NCBI RefSeq assembly: GCF_002079055.1
Contig: NC_047488.1
Coordinates: 620,001-684,000, forward strand
Length of the DNA stretch: 64,000 nt
Source of the DNA: Saccharomyces paradoxus
Lineage: Eukaryota > Ascomycota > Saccharomycetes > Saccharomycetales > Saccharomycetaceae
Direction: 5' to 3'
Positions 41,742-52,102 of the stretch are shown here, piece by piece; position 1 is the first letter of the stretch, and the number at the start of each line of letters is the position of its first letter. The notes beneath the pieces were generated by a model. That model was given only the letters and a program-made list of their open reading frames with translations, was not told where the DNA came from and ran no database searches. The position numbers and the translations under genes were made by a program.

Positions 41742-42075
41742 TAGAATTTTTTTGTTCTGAACCTTTTTGCTTGTATATAAGCAAACTTGTCTTCTAACGT
41801 GGTATTGCCTCACTATATTATTTCATCCTCCAGGGCAAAGTACATCCACCAAACGTCTACTCAACCTGATTCAAAAACATTTCACTTCTATCGACTACTG
41901 CAATGATTTAGAAATATTGTCGTCGACCACGAATAATTTTTCAACTACATTGTTGAAGATCCGAAGACATCCATCCATATCTTGATTCTTATGCACATTT
42001 CCTATATGAATTTTTTTGCCAAAATAAAAGGCTGACTGCTAGCAAGAAGAAGCACAAGGCTACAAGAGAGTTAAA
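41742..42075. other. tRNA-Glu to ERV15 intergenic region
   Basis: 334 nt with the Pol III terminator and the ERV15 promoter. A 72-codon frame (41767-41985) shows no domain and is probably chance. Nothing else seen. Confidence 0.5.
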
Positions 42076-42504
42076 ATGTCAGGAACTGGATTATCGTTGT
42101 TCGTAACAGGCCTTATACTGAATTGTTTGAATTGCATTTGTCAAATATACTTTACTATATTATATGGCGATTTGGAAGCAGATTACATCAACTCAATCGA
42201 ACTGTGTAAGAAGGTGAATATATTGGGCGTACCGGAGGCAATTTTACACGCCTTCATTTCTATATTGTTTCTCTTCAACGGATACTGGTTCGTCTTTCTC
42301 TTGAATGCCCCCGTCCTGGCATATAACACTAGTAAAGTCTACAAGAAAACATATCTACTAGATGCGACGGACATTTTCAGAATACTGGGTAGGTGCAAAA
42401 TTGAATGCTTTTTAAAGTTGGGTTTCTACCTTCTCATTTTTTTTTTCTATTTCTATAGAATGGTCACAGCGTTACTTGAGAACGATGCAAACTTGATAAG
42501 TTAG
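42076..42504 (+). CDS. ERV15: Cornichon-family COPII cargo receptor Erv15 (YBR210W)
   Basis: ER-to-Golgi cargo receptor of the cornichon family, paralogue of Erv14 (YGL054C), with a role in sporulation. The 142 residues equal the S. cerevisiae length. Three hydrophobic segments are visible: [44 protein letters not shown] and [23 protein letters not shown]. Between them lies the cornichon-type luminal segment [13 protein letters not shown]. The partner ohnologue on chromosome VII fits the whole-genome-duplication pairing seen for SDS24/SDS23 and PYC2/PYC1. Confidence 0.95.
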   Translation: MSGTGLSLFVTGLILNCLNCICQIYFTILYGDLEADYINSIELCKKVNILGVPEAILHAFISILFLFNGYWFVFLLNAPVLAYNTSKVYKKTYLLDATDIFRILGRCKIECFLKLGFYLLIFFFYFYRMVTALLENDANLIS

Positions 42505-42632
42505 TAACGACAGCAGGAAAAAAAAAGGATTAGTACGTATCTATAAAGTACGCCTTCATATAGAAATGGCGTTATAACACAACTTCCGTAATACAAAAGA
42601 AGTAACATACATGTATATTTTGAACCAGTTCT

Positions 42633-43595
42633 CTATAGACTTGGTTGTAATTCGTTAGAAAGATTTTCATTAATTTTATTAATTTTTTTCAAAAGTCCAT
42701 TATACGGATCCATCAAATCTACAAAATGTGCGATATCCAAAATATTTGAGTCATCCCGTATTGAATCGTCCTCGCTATCCTGGCTCCTGATGTTGCGACC
42801 CGCCTCGTATCTGCCTAACAAAGTAGATGTCAAATCATTTAACCTTTTATTCAGCTTCACTTTGTCGTTCAATTTAGATTGTTCATTTTGTAAATCATGC
42901 CAGTCCTTACCGGCTTTCAACTCTTGGATTTCATTTCGTACCGATATTATCTGCTGATTCAAATCTTCCTTTCGAGCAAGTACCTGCTTTAATTGATAGC
43001 AGAGCTCATTATTCGATACATTTATGTCCAGTATGTCTTTCAAATCTCTAGTCATTTGATCTGATATAGTTTGAAAGAGCCGCAGATCTAATTTGTACAA
43101 TAGCTTCCTAAATTGATCATCGTCACTTTTATTAAAATCCTTTAAGGCTTGTGGAATTAAATCATTTTCAAATAAATTTATAAACAAAGAAGATAGCACG
43201 TCAATTGTGGTTACAGAAGTGATGGAGGATGATAGCTGTCTAATAGGTATATCATCGAAATTATACCGAGTAGTGAGATCTTCATCATCCCTCACACTTT
43301 GCGGCGATTCATTTGTAGGACTTTCGACCGTGGGGTAGTCTTCTGCATCCATGGGCTGATACTCATGTTCATAGCGATCCTGCGCATTTACGTTAGTAGC
43401 ATCAATAGGAAACTCAAAAGAATTTGCACGTTTTGGTGAAGACAAAAGGGGTTGAACAGGTGATTGAATGGGCGAGTCCTCCTCTTTATAAAGCGCATTC
43501 GGGGTTCTAAATACAATAACATCATCATCTATATCGTCTGTCTTTCTTGAATGACTGCCCCTTAGCCTAAAAGCCAGTTTAGTGTCTCTATCCAT
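42633..43595 (-). CDS. AME1: Kinetochore COMA subunit Ame1 (YBR211C)
   Basis: Essential inner-kinetochore protein (CENP-U homologue). It pairs with Okp1 in the COMA complex and binds the Mtw1 complex through its N terminus. 320 residues, slightly shorter than the ~324 I recall. The N-terminal region is basic then acidic and disordered ([18 protein letters not shown], the Mind-binding motif). The C-terminal half is helical and coiled-coil-like ([40 protein letters not shown]). Convergent with ERV15. Confidence 0.94.
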   Translation of the reverse strand: MDRDTKLAFRLRGSHSRKTDDIDDDVIVFRTPNALYKEEDSPIQSPVQPLLSSPKRANSFEFPIDATNVNAQDRYEHEYQPMDAEDYPTVESPTNESPQSVRDDEDLTTRYNFDDIPIRQLSSSITSVTTIDVLSSLFINLFENDLIPQALKDFNKSDDDQFRKLLYKLDLRLFQTISDQMTRDLKDILDINVSNNELCYQLKQVLARKEDLNQQIISVRNEIQELKAGKDWHDLQNEQSKLNDKVKLNKRLNDLTSTLLGRYEAGRNIRSQDSEDDSIRDDSNILDIAHFVDLMDPYNGLLKKINKINENLSNELQPSL

Positions 43596-44352
43596 TTTGG
43601 GGGTTTTCCTTTACACAAACCTGCAAGTAGTCAAAACAATACAGGACAGCACAGATCACGTAAAGAGATGGAAGTAGCTGCTTTTCCACTGGAACGACGT
43701 TGATCTTTGTTAGAATAGCTAGTGAAGTCACTCATTATCTATCCTACTGGCCCTTTCACAACATTCGGATACCATTTAATTTATCCGTATGACACGATAA
43801 AAGTTTTTTTTACCGGCTTCAAACGGCTGTGAAGGGGCGATAGTGCCGTTCCAAAAAATGTTCCCCAAACTTGTATTCAAGACCAAATCTTCATCAAGCT
43901 TACAGTTTTTCACCTTCATACACTCTACCAAAAGTGAAAAGAAGCATAATTGTAGTTTAATTTGTTTGTCATAACCCGTCCTTTTTAGAACAATATACAA
44001 AGACGCAGCCCACAAAGAAGCAATAAAAGGGATTACCGTTCTTTTTCATTATTTTTTTTTCCTTGATTCTTTGTCATTTTACAGAAAACCATCTGCGTGT
44101 TACATCCTAGTTCCAAGTATTCTGATTTTTCGTGATCGAATCTGTTATATTGCCATACATTCCATACATTGTAATTACAGTTTTTTTTCGGTTTATTTTT
44201 TGATATTCTATTCCTGTTTCAATATTAAAAAAGGAGGCTCTTTTCTTTTCCTTTCGTTCTGATTTATACTATTTTACTATTATTGGATCTTCCAAATATT
44301 ACAGCTTTTTTTATACCCTTCGTCATCGTCTTCTGCTTAAAAAAATTCTCAA
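43596..44352. other. AME1-NGR1 divergent intergenic region (0.76 kb)
   Basis: The half nearer NGR1 is T-rich (repeated TTTTTTT tracts at 44049-44056 and 44181-44188), suggesting a long pyrimidine-rich leader. A 79-codon minus frame (43776-44015) has no recognisable domain. No other feature. Confidence 0.5.
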
Positions 44353-45197
44353 ATGATGCCTAATAACACTAACGCCTCCCAAAGACCGGATAATCCATAT
44401 ATTATTCCATTGCCCCCTTCATCCACTGTGGAGACTTCTACTGAACCCCCAAGAACGTTATGGATGGGCGATTTAGATCCGTCCTTCGACGAAGCGACCA
44501 TCGAGGAGATATGGTCAAAACTGAACAAAAAAGTTATCGTCAAATTAATTAGAGCCAAAAAAAATTTGTTGATTCCTTGTAGCTCCACCTCAAGTAGTAA
44601 TAACAATACAAGCGAGGAAAATGGTGAAAATCAACAACCTGCGTCGAATAGCACTGATCAGTTAGATAATTCTCAAATGATTAATATTAATGGAATCTCC
44701 TTCATTGATCCTTCCACCACTCAATTACATCATGCCGGATACTGTTTTGTTGAATTTGAAACGCAGAAGGACGCTAAGTTTGCTCTATCACTAAATGCCA
44801 CACCTTTACCTAATTTTTATTCTCCAACAACCAACTCTCAAACAAATCCAACATTCAAAAGAACTTTTAGATTGAACTGGGCGTCAGGTGCCACTTTACA
44901 AAGTTCTATACCATCCACTCCAGAATTCTCTTTATTTGTTGGTGATCTCTCACCCACGGCCACCGAAGCTGATTTATTATCCCTTTTCCAAACCAGATTC
45001 AAATCAGTAAAAACGGTTCGTGTGATGACGGACCCTTTGACAGGATCATCTCGTTGCTTTGGATTTGTCAGATTCGGTAATGAAGATGAACGTCGCAGAG
45101 CTCTGATTGAGATGAGCGGGAAATGGTTTCAAGGAAGAGCTTTAAGAGTTGCTTATGCCACACCAAGAAATAATATGATGTTGCAGTTGCAGGAGCA

Positions 45198-45228
<31 letters not shown>

Positions 45229-46392
45229 CAACAACAGCAACAGCAGCAATTGCATCAACAGCATCAGCAACTAGAGCAGGAGGACAGTAATGGTCCCCTC
45301 TTGATAAAGACCGCAAATAATCTCATTCAAAATAATAGCAATATGCTTCCTCTCAATGCCCTGCAAAACGCACCTCCAATGCATTTGAATGAGGGCGGCA
45401 ATTCAAACATACGTGCAAGTGATTCGTTACCTTCAAACACCTACAACACTGATCCGACTAATACTACTGTATTTGTGGGAGGGCTAATGCCAAAAACCAC
45501 CGAATTTCAATTACGCTCGTTATTCAAACCGTTTGGGCCTATTTTAAATGTCAGGATTCCCAATGGCAAAAATTGTGGCTTTGTTAAATTCGAGAAGAGA
45601 ATTGATGCTGAAGCTTCAATACAAGGCCTACAAGGCTTCATTGTGGGGGGCAGTCCAATAAGGCTATCGTGGGGACGTCCATCCAGTTCAAATGCTAAAG
45701 CGGCTCCGACCGTCATGGGGGCAGGCCAGTATTTGCCCTCAAATGGCCTGAGACCGCCATCAGCAACTTCTTCTATTGATAACTCCAAACAAATCCTTGA
45801 ACAGTATGCAGAAGATAAAAGGCGACTCTTTTTACAACAGCAGCAACAGCAGCAACGGGATAGTAACTTTCCTGTGGAGCAGATGGCGCACAACAATTAT
45901 TACAACTACAATAATTACGATTATCACAGTAACAAGAATGGCAGCCATGGCGACCTAGTTAATCCGCAGAGATCTAATGTCTCATATATTCAAGAAGACG
46001 GTTCAATGTACCCACACCAATATTCAAGTCCTTCATACTCGCTCCCTCCCATGAGCAACCAACTCTCCAGTGCTAATAATAACATGCCACAATTTGGGAA
46101 TGCAATGCCAATTCCTATGCAACTGCCCAATGGCAACAGCAATAAGATGGCCACAAGCATGAACATGCACCCTACCACTAACATGAACATGAATTCTAAC
46201 CTGAACATGAACATGAACGTAAGTCCAGCACCATATGGATTGGGGAACAATGCGAATATGTATGAGGTGTCCAGGATGATGACTCCTCCCTTAAATATGG
46301 CCCCGAATGCCAGTAACTCAAAATCAAACATCATGAACAAGCATCCTAATAGGAACAATATTCCGCCAATTCATCCTTCTCTTCTACATTGA
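44353..46392 (+). CDS. NGR1: RNA-binding protein Ngr1/Rbp1 (YBR212W)
   Basis: Cytoplasmic TIA-1-like RNA-binding protein that promotes decay of POR1 mRNA and slows growth. 679 residues. Three RRMs: RRM1 (about 35-180, LWMGDLDPSFDE...GYCFVEF, interrupted by an Asn/Ser-rich insert), RRM2 (about 194-275, LFVGDLSPTATEADLL...CFGFVRF) and RRM3 (about 374-447, VFVGGLMPKTTEFQLR...CGFVKF). An 18-residue pure poly-Gln tract (residues 282-299) separates RRM2 from RRM3. The C terminus has a second Gln run and an Asn/Met-rich tail. Length differs from S. cerevisiae (672), mainly in the repeats. Confidence 0.97.
45196..45249 (+). repeat. CAG/CAA repeat encoding 18 glutamines in NGR1
   Basis: Eighteen uninterrupted CAG/CAA codons in NGR1, followed after Leu-His by more Gln-His text. 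The mix of CAG and CAA codons should lower slippage compared with a pure CAG run. The opposite strand reads as an artefactual Ala/Val-rich frame. A second, shorter Gln repeat lies near 45835-45855. Confidence 0.9.
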
Positions 46393-46865
46393 GCACAAGA
46401 GAAAAAAAAAAAGAAAATTTTTACTCGTTTCCACAGTTTTATTTGCGTTTCTACGTTCTTACTTTTCTTCTATTAATGACATTTTCAGTTACAACCTAGT
46501 TAATTGTCGATCTATAATTCTAATCAATTTGTTTTTTCTCTTTCTACCTATCTATTTTTATTCTATCTATCTAAGTACATTTATTTACTCAAACAGTTCC
46601 GTTTCAGCGTGTTTTCTAGCTTTATATGCAAAAAGCTGGCGTCATAATTTCACGTGTTATAATAGCCGGTTGATGGAAAAAATGTGAAAATCCTACAAAG
46701 TCCGATGATTACGGGCAATGGCATGTAAAAGATGAACATGTACACCTATATATATACGTATATACGTGTACATAGATTTCAATAAAAGGCTATGGTAGAC
46801 ATCTCTGACATATACTGTTCATGGTTTGCGCACAATAAGAAAGAAAATAGTACAAAAAGTCAAAA
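46393..46865. other. NGR1-MET8 intergenic region
   Basis: 473 nt with the NGR1 3' end (A tract at about 46404-46414) and the MET8 promoter, including a CACGTG motif at 46651-46656 and a TATA-rich stretch (46748-46765). No gene seen. Confidence 0.55.
46650..46656 (+). promoter_or_regulatory. Cbf1 E-box (TCACGTG) upstream of MET8
   Basis: TCACGTG is the Cbf1 core used with Met4/Met28 at sulphur-assimilation genes. It lies about 210 nt before the MET8 start, a usual spacing. MET8 makes siroheme for sulphite reductase, so the site agrees with the pathway. Confidence 0.65.
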
Positions 46866-47690
46866 ATGGTCAAATCGCTGCAGCTAGCCCACCAATTAAA
46901 GGACAAGAGAATACTACTAATCGGCGGCGGAGAGGTCGGCTTGACAAGGTTATATAAACTAATACCCACAGGTTGCAAGCTGACTTTGGTATCCCCTGAC
47001 CTAAACAAATCTATTATTCCGAAGTTTGGAAAATTCATTGAAAACGAGGATCATCCTGAATATAGAGAAGACGGTAAACGCTTTGTTAATCCGAACTGGA
47101 ACTCCTCAAAGAATGAAATTTACGAATACATCAGCGGTGAATTCAAAGACGAATACCTCGACCTTGATGATGAGAACGACGCCTGGTATATAATACTGAC
47201 CTGCATACCAGATCACCCTGAGAGTGCAAGAATATACCACCTTTGTAAGGAAAGGTTCGGTAAGCAGCAGCTGGTCAATGTAGCAGACAAACCAGAACTC
47301 TGTGACTTTTATTTTGGTGCCAACCTGGAGGTGGGAGAGCGTCTGCAGATTCTGATCTCTACCAATGGCCTCTCTCCGCGCTTTGGCGCTCTGGTAAGAG
47401 ACGAGATCCGTAATCTATTCACACAAATGGGGGACCTGGCGCTGGAGGACGCTGTCGTCAAACTAGGTGAGTTGAGAAGAGGCATTAGGCTCTTGGCTCC
47501 AGACGACAAAGATGTCAAGTACCGCATGGACTGGGCCAAACGCTGCACAGACCTCTTCGGCATTCAGTACTGCCATAACATTGATGTGGAACGTCTGCTA
47601 GATCTTTTCAAGACCATGTTCCAAGAACAGAACTGTTCGTTGCAGTTCCCTCCCAGAGAGCGGTTGCTTAGCGAATACTGCTCGTCTTGA
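46866..47690 (+). CDS. MET8: Siroheme synthase Met8 (YBR213W)
   Basis: Bifunctional NAD-dependent precorrin-2 dehydrogenase and sirohydrochlorin ferrochelatase. It supplies siroheme for sulphite reductase in methionine biosynthesis. The 274 residues equal the S. cerevisiae length. The N-terminal Rossmann fold has LLIGGGEVGLTRLYKL (about residues 18-33). The conserved catalytic Asp lies in NVADKPELCDFYFGAN (about 138-153). A C-terminal dimerisation and substrate region follows. The Cbf1 site upstream supports regulation with the MET regulon. Confidence 0.97.
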   Translation: MVKSLQLAHQLKDKRILLIGGGEVGLTRLYKLIPTGCKLTLVSPDLNKSIIPKFGKFIENEDHPEYREDGKRFVNPNWNSSKNEIYEYISGEFKDEYLDLDDENDAWYIILTCIPDHPESARIYHLCKERFGKQQLVNVADKPELCDFYFGANLEVGERLQILISTNGLSPRFGALVRDEIRNLFTQMGDLALEDAVVKLGELRRGIRLLAPDDKDVKYRMDWAKRCTDLFGIQYCHNIDVERLLDLFKTMFQEQNCSLQFPPRERLLSEYCSS

Positions 47691-47911
47691 GCGACAGGGC
47701 CTCCTCTTTTAAGGGGCGCGTCCTTTCTATTGTGTAGAGAAAATCTACTGGGATTTTGTATATAATTCGCATGTATAGGGGTTGGGAACGAATAGCAATG
47801 CCTACCCAGATCAGCTTTTCTTCTATTCTATTAGGCAAGATCAGGCACACAATCTAACTATAATAGCTATAAACATTTATAGAGCAATTACTGTTTCTTC
47901 CTTCACACAAC

Positions 47912-49498
47912 ATGACTTCTACTTCGAACACCTTCCCCCCAAGCCAGAACAATTCTTCCAATAACCTTCCAACATCTAGACATGCGTCCATTGTAGAGAT
48001 GTTGTCTACTCCGCCATTACTGCCCCACGTTCAAGTGAATGATGCAGACGACAAAGAACAGCCAGAAGAATCTACGCCGCCGACTGCAGTAGCAGCGGCA
48101 GCGCCTGCTCCTGGCCCCGCCGCTACACCTGCCCCCTTGCGCGATGAAAAGCCTCAATTCAAACTATCAGCTGTTCCTATGACCCAAACTCCATCGCAAT
48201 GTCTGTCATGTGTGCATGCCCAAAAATGGCAACATATACCGTTGTCGCAATTGATCGAACAGAATAAACTTATTTTCGTTCCAGGTTCTATATCGGTAGA
48301 GGAGGCGTTCAACACTTTGATCAAGTATCACCTAAACTCTATCCCTGTGGAGTCCTTCCCCGGTGACATGAACTGTTTTACTTTTGACTACAATGACCTT
48401 AATTCGTATCTTTTGTTGGTTTTGAATAAAATCACCGTCAGCAACAAACAGCTCACTGCGGATTGCCAAAACGGTAAGCCCGTACCAGTTGGCGAAATGG
48501 TAAAACTAACCCCTAAAAACCCATTCTATAAGCTGCCGGAGAATGAGAGCTTGTCCACGGTTATGGGGATTCTCGGTTCGGGTGTCCATCGTGTGGCGAT
48601 AACAAACGAAGAGATGACCAAAGTTAAAGGTATCTTATCTCAACGTCGTTTGATAAAGTACCTTTGGGATAACGCTAGGTCTTTTACAAGTCTAGAACCT
48701 CTATTAAACTCCTCGCTACAAGATTTGCACATCGGTGTTCTTAACATCCAATCCAAACCAACTTCGAGGCAATCCCGTGTCATCTCCATTCAAGGCGAGG
48801 AACCATTGATTATGGGTCTTTATAAAATGCACGTGGAAAGAATTTCTTCCATTGCAGTAATCGACAAACAAGGTAATTTGTTAGGTAACATATCGGTAAC
48901 CGACGTAAAACATGTCACAAGAACCTCCCAATATCCCTTACTACACAAGACATGTCGCCATTTCATTTCTGTCATCCTAAATTCTAGAGGGCTAGAAACG
49001 GGCAAAGATTCTTTCCCTATTTTTCACGTATACCCCAGCAGTTCACTAGCAAGGACTCTTGCTAAATTAGTTGCTACAAAGTCTCACAGATTATGGATCG
49101 TGCAACCGCCAGAGTCGTCAAACTCGGCGTCATCCACGAATTTAACAGCTGCTAACACTGCAGCCAATGCAGCTTCTTCCACTGCTCAATCGTCAGCCAA
49201 TGGTGCCACCCCAATGTCAAAGTCATCTTCTTCAACATCTCTCAGCTCCCACTCCCCATTGATGACAGCAATGGAAGATCCGCCATCCCCACGTTCCTCA
49301 GCCATCGCGATTCCGCCACCAGGTCCCGCCCCTTCGACAAACACACCAAATCTATTTGAAAAGGAATATAGAACAGGTAAATTGATCGGTGTGGTCTCAT
49401 TGACAGACATCATCAACTTATTAGCAAGAAAACAAACGGGAAATAAAGAAGTGGATCCTCAATCGGCAAGAAGACAGAGAGGCAGCATTGCCATGTGA
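47912..49498 (+). CDS. SDS24: CBS-domain protein Sds24 (YBR214W)
   Basis: Paralogue of Sds23 (YGL056C), implicated in cell separation, endocytosis and PP1/PP2A-related mitotic control. 528 residues. A disordered N terminus rich in Pro/Ala (AAAAPAPGPAATPAPL) precedes CBS-type repeats, for example LSTVMGILGSGVHRVAI, MGLYKMHVERISSIAVID...GNISVTDVKHV and LIGVVSLTDIINLLA. A Ser/Thr/Ala-rich insert near residues 405-475 splits the last CBS region. The end (RRQRGSIAM) is basic. Length is one residue longer than I recall for S. cerevisiae. Confidence 0.95.
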   Translation: MTSTSNTFPPSQNNSSNNLPTSRHASIVEMLSTPPLLPHVQVNDADDKEQPEESTPPTAVAAAAPAPGPAATPAPLRDEKPQFKLSAVPMTQTPSQCLSCVHAQKWQHIPLSQLIEQNKLIFVPGSISVEEAFNTLIKYHLNSIPVESFPGDMNCFTFDYNDLNSYLLLVLNKITVSNKQLTADCQNGKPVPVGEMVKLTPKNPFYKLPENESLSTVMGILGSGVHRVAITNEEMTKVKGILSQRRLIKYLWDNARSFTSLEPLLNSSLQDLHIGVLNIQSKPTSRQSRVISIQGEEPLIMGLYKMHVERISSIAVIDKQGNLLGNISVTDVKHVTRTSQYPLLHKTCRHFISVILNSRGLETGKDSFPIFHVYPSSSLARTLAKLVATKSHRLWIVQPPESSNSASSTNLTAANTAANAASSTAQSSANGATPMSKSSSSTSLSSHSPLMTAMEDPPSPRSSAIAIPPPGPAPSTNTPNLFEKEYRTGKLIGVVSLTDIINLLARKQTGNKEVDPQSARRQRGSIAM

Positions 49499-49852
49499 GG
49501 GTTGTAACGTTGCCTTTTCTCGCTGTTCTTGCTTTTTCTAAAAAATCTTTTACGATGACTAAAAGAGAAGTATTGTTCATTTATATGGTTTTAAATATTG
49601 TGAAGACATTTAAGCGTATATAATCGTTAGAAAACATTTATATATTCTATTCTGTATATTCAACTTTTCGAACTCTAATTTTTGTTACTCTCGCGTATAT
49701 GTATGTCTTTTTCTCTTGCCAGGGAAATTCAAAGCAAAATATGTCAAGCGAGTATACGTTTGATGCACAGACAGATGAGAATTATCGTTACTTTTGGAAA
49801 CACTTTAAAGGAATAGTACCAACCCGCACAACCATATTCAAACCAATTAAAG
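49499..49852. other. SDS24-HPC2 intergenic region and HPC2 leader
   Basis: 354 nt. Before the HPC2 ATG another frame is open from ATGs at 49699 and 49741 and runs into HPC2 exon 2 if the intron is retained. No separate gene recognised. Confidence 0.5.
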
Positions 49853-51816
49853 ATGGACCCAAAAAGTATGTCCAGGCTTCATTTCCTATGATCCGCCCTT
49901 CGTTAGGTTTATTTAGTTCATTTTTACTAACAACTAAATTCATAATAGCGACTGCCTTTAATAACTCCAAGAGTAATAATGAGCCGTCAATATCAAGCAG
50001 CGAAACGCAAACGCACTCAGATACTAAAGTTCAAGTTTTGAACACCGATAGCAACAATATTAAAGAAGAAACAGAAGGTGACTCTGAAGATCTTTTAAAT
50101 AAACTTTCAAACAAGAAAACGAACAGGAAAATACCAAACATCGCTGAAGAATTAGCAAAGAATAGAAACTACGTGAAAGGTGCGTCTCCCTCTCCCGTTA
50201 TAGTTTCTACTTCCTCTTCAACTCCTCCATCAGGGCCTCCTTCCTCCAGTACAAACTCGATGGGAATACCAACAAATCGATTTAGTAAAAATACTATAGA
50301 ATTATATCAGCATTCACCATCCTCTGCTATATCGACGGATAAGACTGACACAGAGGAAAGAAGACAGAACAATAGAAGTATAGATAATAGAAACGCCCCA
50401 GAAAGAGGATCTTCTTCTTTTGCTGCTAATCAGCTAAAAATATCATCCTTGTTAACTATATCATCCAATGACGATAGCACAAGTTCGCATATAAGCGATT
50501 CTAAAAGCAACAAAAATGGCAACAATGCTACTATCAATAATATTCCATCGGCTTACACAGAACTCCATACAGACGCAAACAGTGTAGAATCGCTAATAAA
50601 ATCCCCAAACTCTCCCAGAAATAAATCCCTAACCCCCAAAGTTATTTTGCCTACGCAAAATATGGATGGATCCCTTGCAAAGGATCCTCATTTAGGTGAT
50701 AATACGCCAGGGATCCTCATAGCAAAAACTAGTTCTCCCGTAAATTTGGATGTTGAAAGCACCGCACAATCTCTAGGAAAATTTAACAAGTCCATTCACT
50801 CTTTGAAAGCTGCTCTAACAAAAGCTCCAGTGGAAAAAGTATCTTTGAAACGTAGTAATAGCTCAGTTTCAAACAGTGATTCTAATGTTAACTCTAGTAA
50901 AAAGCCTGCACCTGAAAAAGCTAAAAAATCAAGTTCAGTTTCAGCAATACTACCAAAGCCAGTGACCAAGGCATCGAAAAAGAGTACTAGTAACAATAAC
51001 GACTCAACTAGGAAAAAAACCGCGTCGAATAGGACTACATCAACTATAAAGAAAGAATCAAATACCAGCTCCAAGCCGAGTACTATTAAGAAGGAGAACA
51101 GCTCTTTATCATCTATTAAAGCCTCTGAGAAAGAAAAAGATAAAAGTGGAAATGGCACTGATTCAAAAAACTCTACCAACGGCGTTAAAAAGGACCCAAC
51201 TGCAAAATCCCCAAAAAGACTAATAGCTGCACCAACAGTCAACTCACCAAAAGTTCTACAAGCAACAGAAACCAAAGCAAAGGAGCCCTCAATATTGATT
51301 GACATTCCATTGTATCAGGCTGATACAAACGACTACTTAGATGAAAACGGTCAGGTTATTTTTAATCTCTCAACTCTAATAAAAGAGAAATATCATCCGA
51401 AAAACAAAGAACTAGCGCAACTGAAAGATTCTAAAAGAAATTTATTAATGCAATTGTCCGATCAATCTAATGGCTCACTAGAAAAGGAAAAAGATGAAGA
51501 ATGTGATGTAATAGAACTTGATGACGATGAGGACATGGAGGAAGACGAAGGAGAAATAGATACGGAAACTAACACTGTAACTACCACAAATTCTCCGAAA
51601 AAAAAGTCACATCCTATGAAAGGTAAAAATTTGATTGGTAAATATGACGTTGAAGATCCTTTCATCGATGATTCAGAGTTATTATGGGAGGAACAACGTG
51701 CTGCCACCAAGGACGGTTTTTTTGTTTACTTTGGTCCATTAATCGAGAAAGGTCACTATGCAAGTCTGGAGCGTGCAAATGGTACCATGAAAAGAGGTGG
51801 TGTTAAGAATAAATAA
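49853..51816 (+). CDS. HPC2: HIR complex subunit Hpc2 (YBR215W), spliced
   Basis: Subunit of the HIR histone H3-H4 chaperone that represses histone genes and assembles nucleosomes outside S phase. Exon 1 is only 13 nt (49853-49865: ATG GAC CCA AAA A), the intron is 49866-49948 and exon 2 is 49949-51816. Joining gives MDPKTTAFNNSKSNNE and 626 residues, against 625 in S. cerevisiae. The body is Ser/Lys-rich and disordered. The conserved HUN/ubinuclein-type domain is near the C terminus (GKYDVEDPFIDDSELLWEEQ and TKDGFFVYFGPLIEKG), preceded by an acidic run. The longer unspliced frame is probably not the main product. Confidence 0.9.
49866..49948 (+). other. HPC2 spliceosomal intron (83 nt)
   Basis: 5' splice site GTATGT at 49866-49871, branch point TACTAAC at 49925-49931 and 3' splice site AATAG ending at 49948, 17 nt after the branch. 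The intron is among the shorter yeast introns and follows a 13-nt coding exon. I recall an intron of about this size in S. cerevisiae HPC2. Confidence 0.88.
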
Positions 51817-51852
51817 GCATTCTGTCTAGGATTTTCACCAAAATACCTGAAG

Positions 51853-51855
<3 letters not shown>

Positions 51856-51885
<30 letters not shown>
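51856..51885. repeat. (TA)15 microsatellite
   Basis: Thirty bases of uninterrupted TA just after the HPC2 stop, in the gap between the converging HPC2 and YBP1 genes. It can act as a polyadenylation efficiency element for HPC2 and is likely to vary in length between strains. Confidence 0.95.
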
Positions 51886-51888
<3 letters not shown>

Positions 51889-52102
51889 GTGAGGCTATCT
51901 TTTGACGACGTATAATCAGCTTATATGAAGATTTTTCCTCGCCGAATGTTTTATTTTTATCCATTTATGTCTATGTCAGTTAATATTATCTTAAATAATA
52001 GATAATTTTCACTTTAAAGACTCTATAAACTTGGCTATAAAACCGGAAACAAGAATGGCATCTTGGGTATCTAGAGGAGAAAAAATGAAATAAGTAAGAA
52101 CT

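Noticed and set aside
45068-45316. Ala/Val-rich minus-strand frame in NGR1
   Set aside because: It is the reverse complement of the Gln-encoding repeat.
49699-51816. A 705-codon unspliced HPC2 as the main product
   Set aside because: Clear GTATGT, TACTAAC and AG signals and the MDPK start give a 626-residue protein matching the known length; the long form is kept only as a possible isoform.
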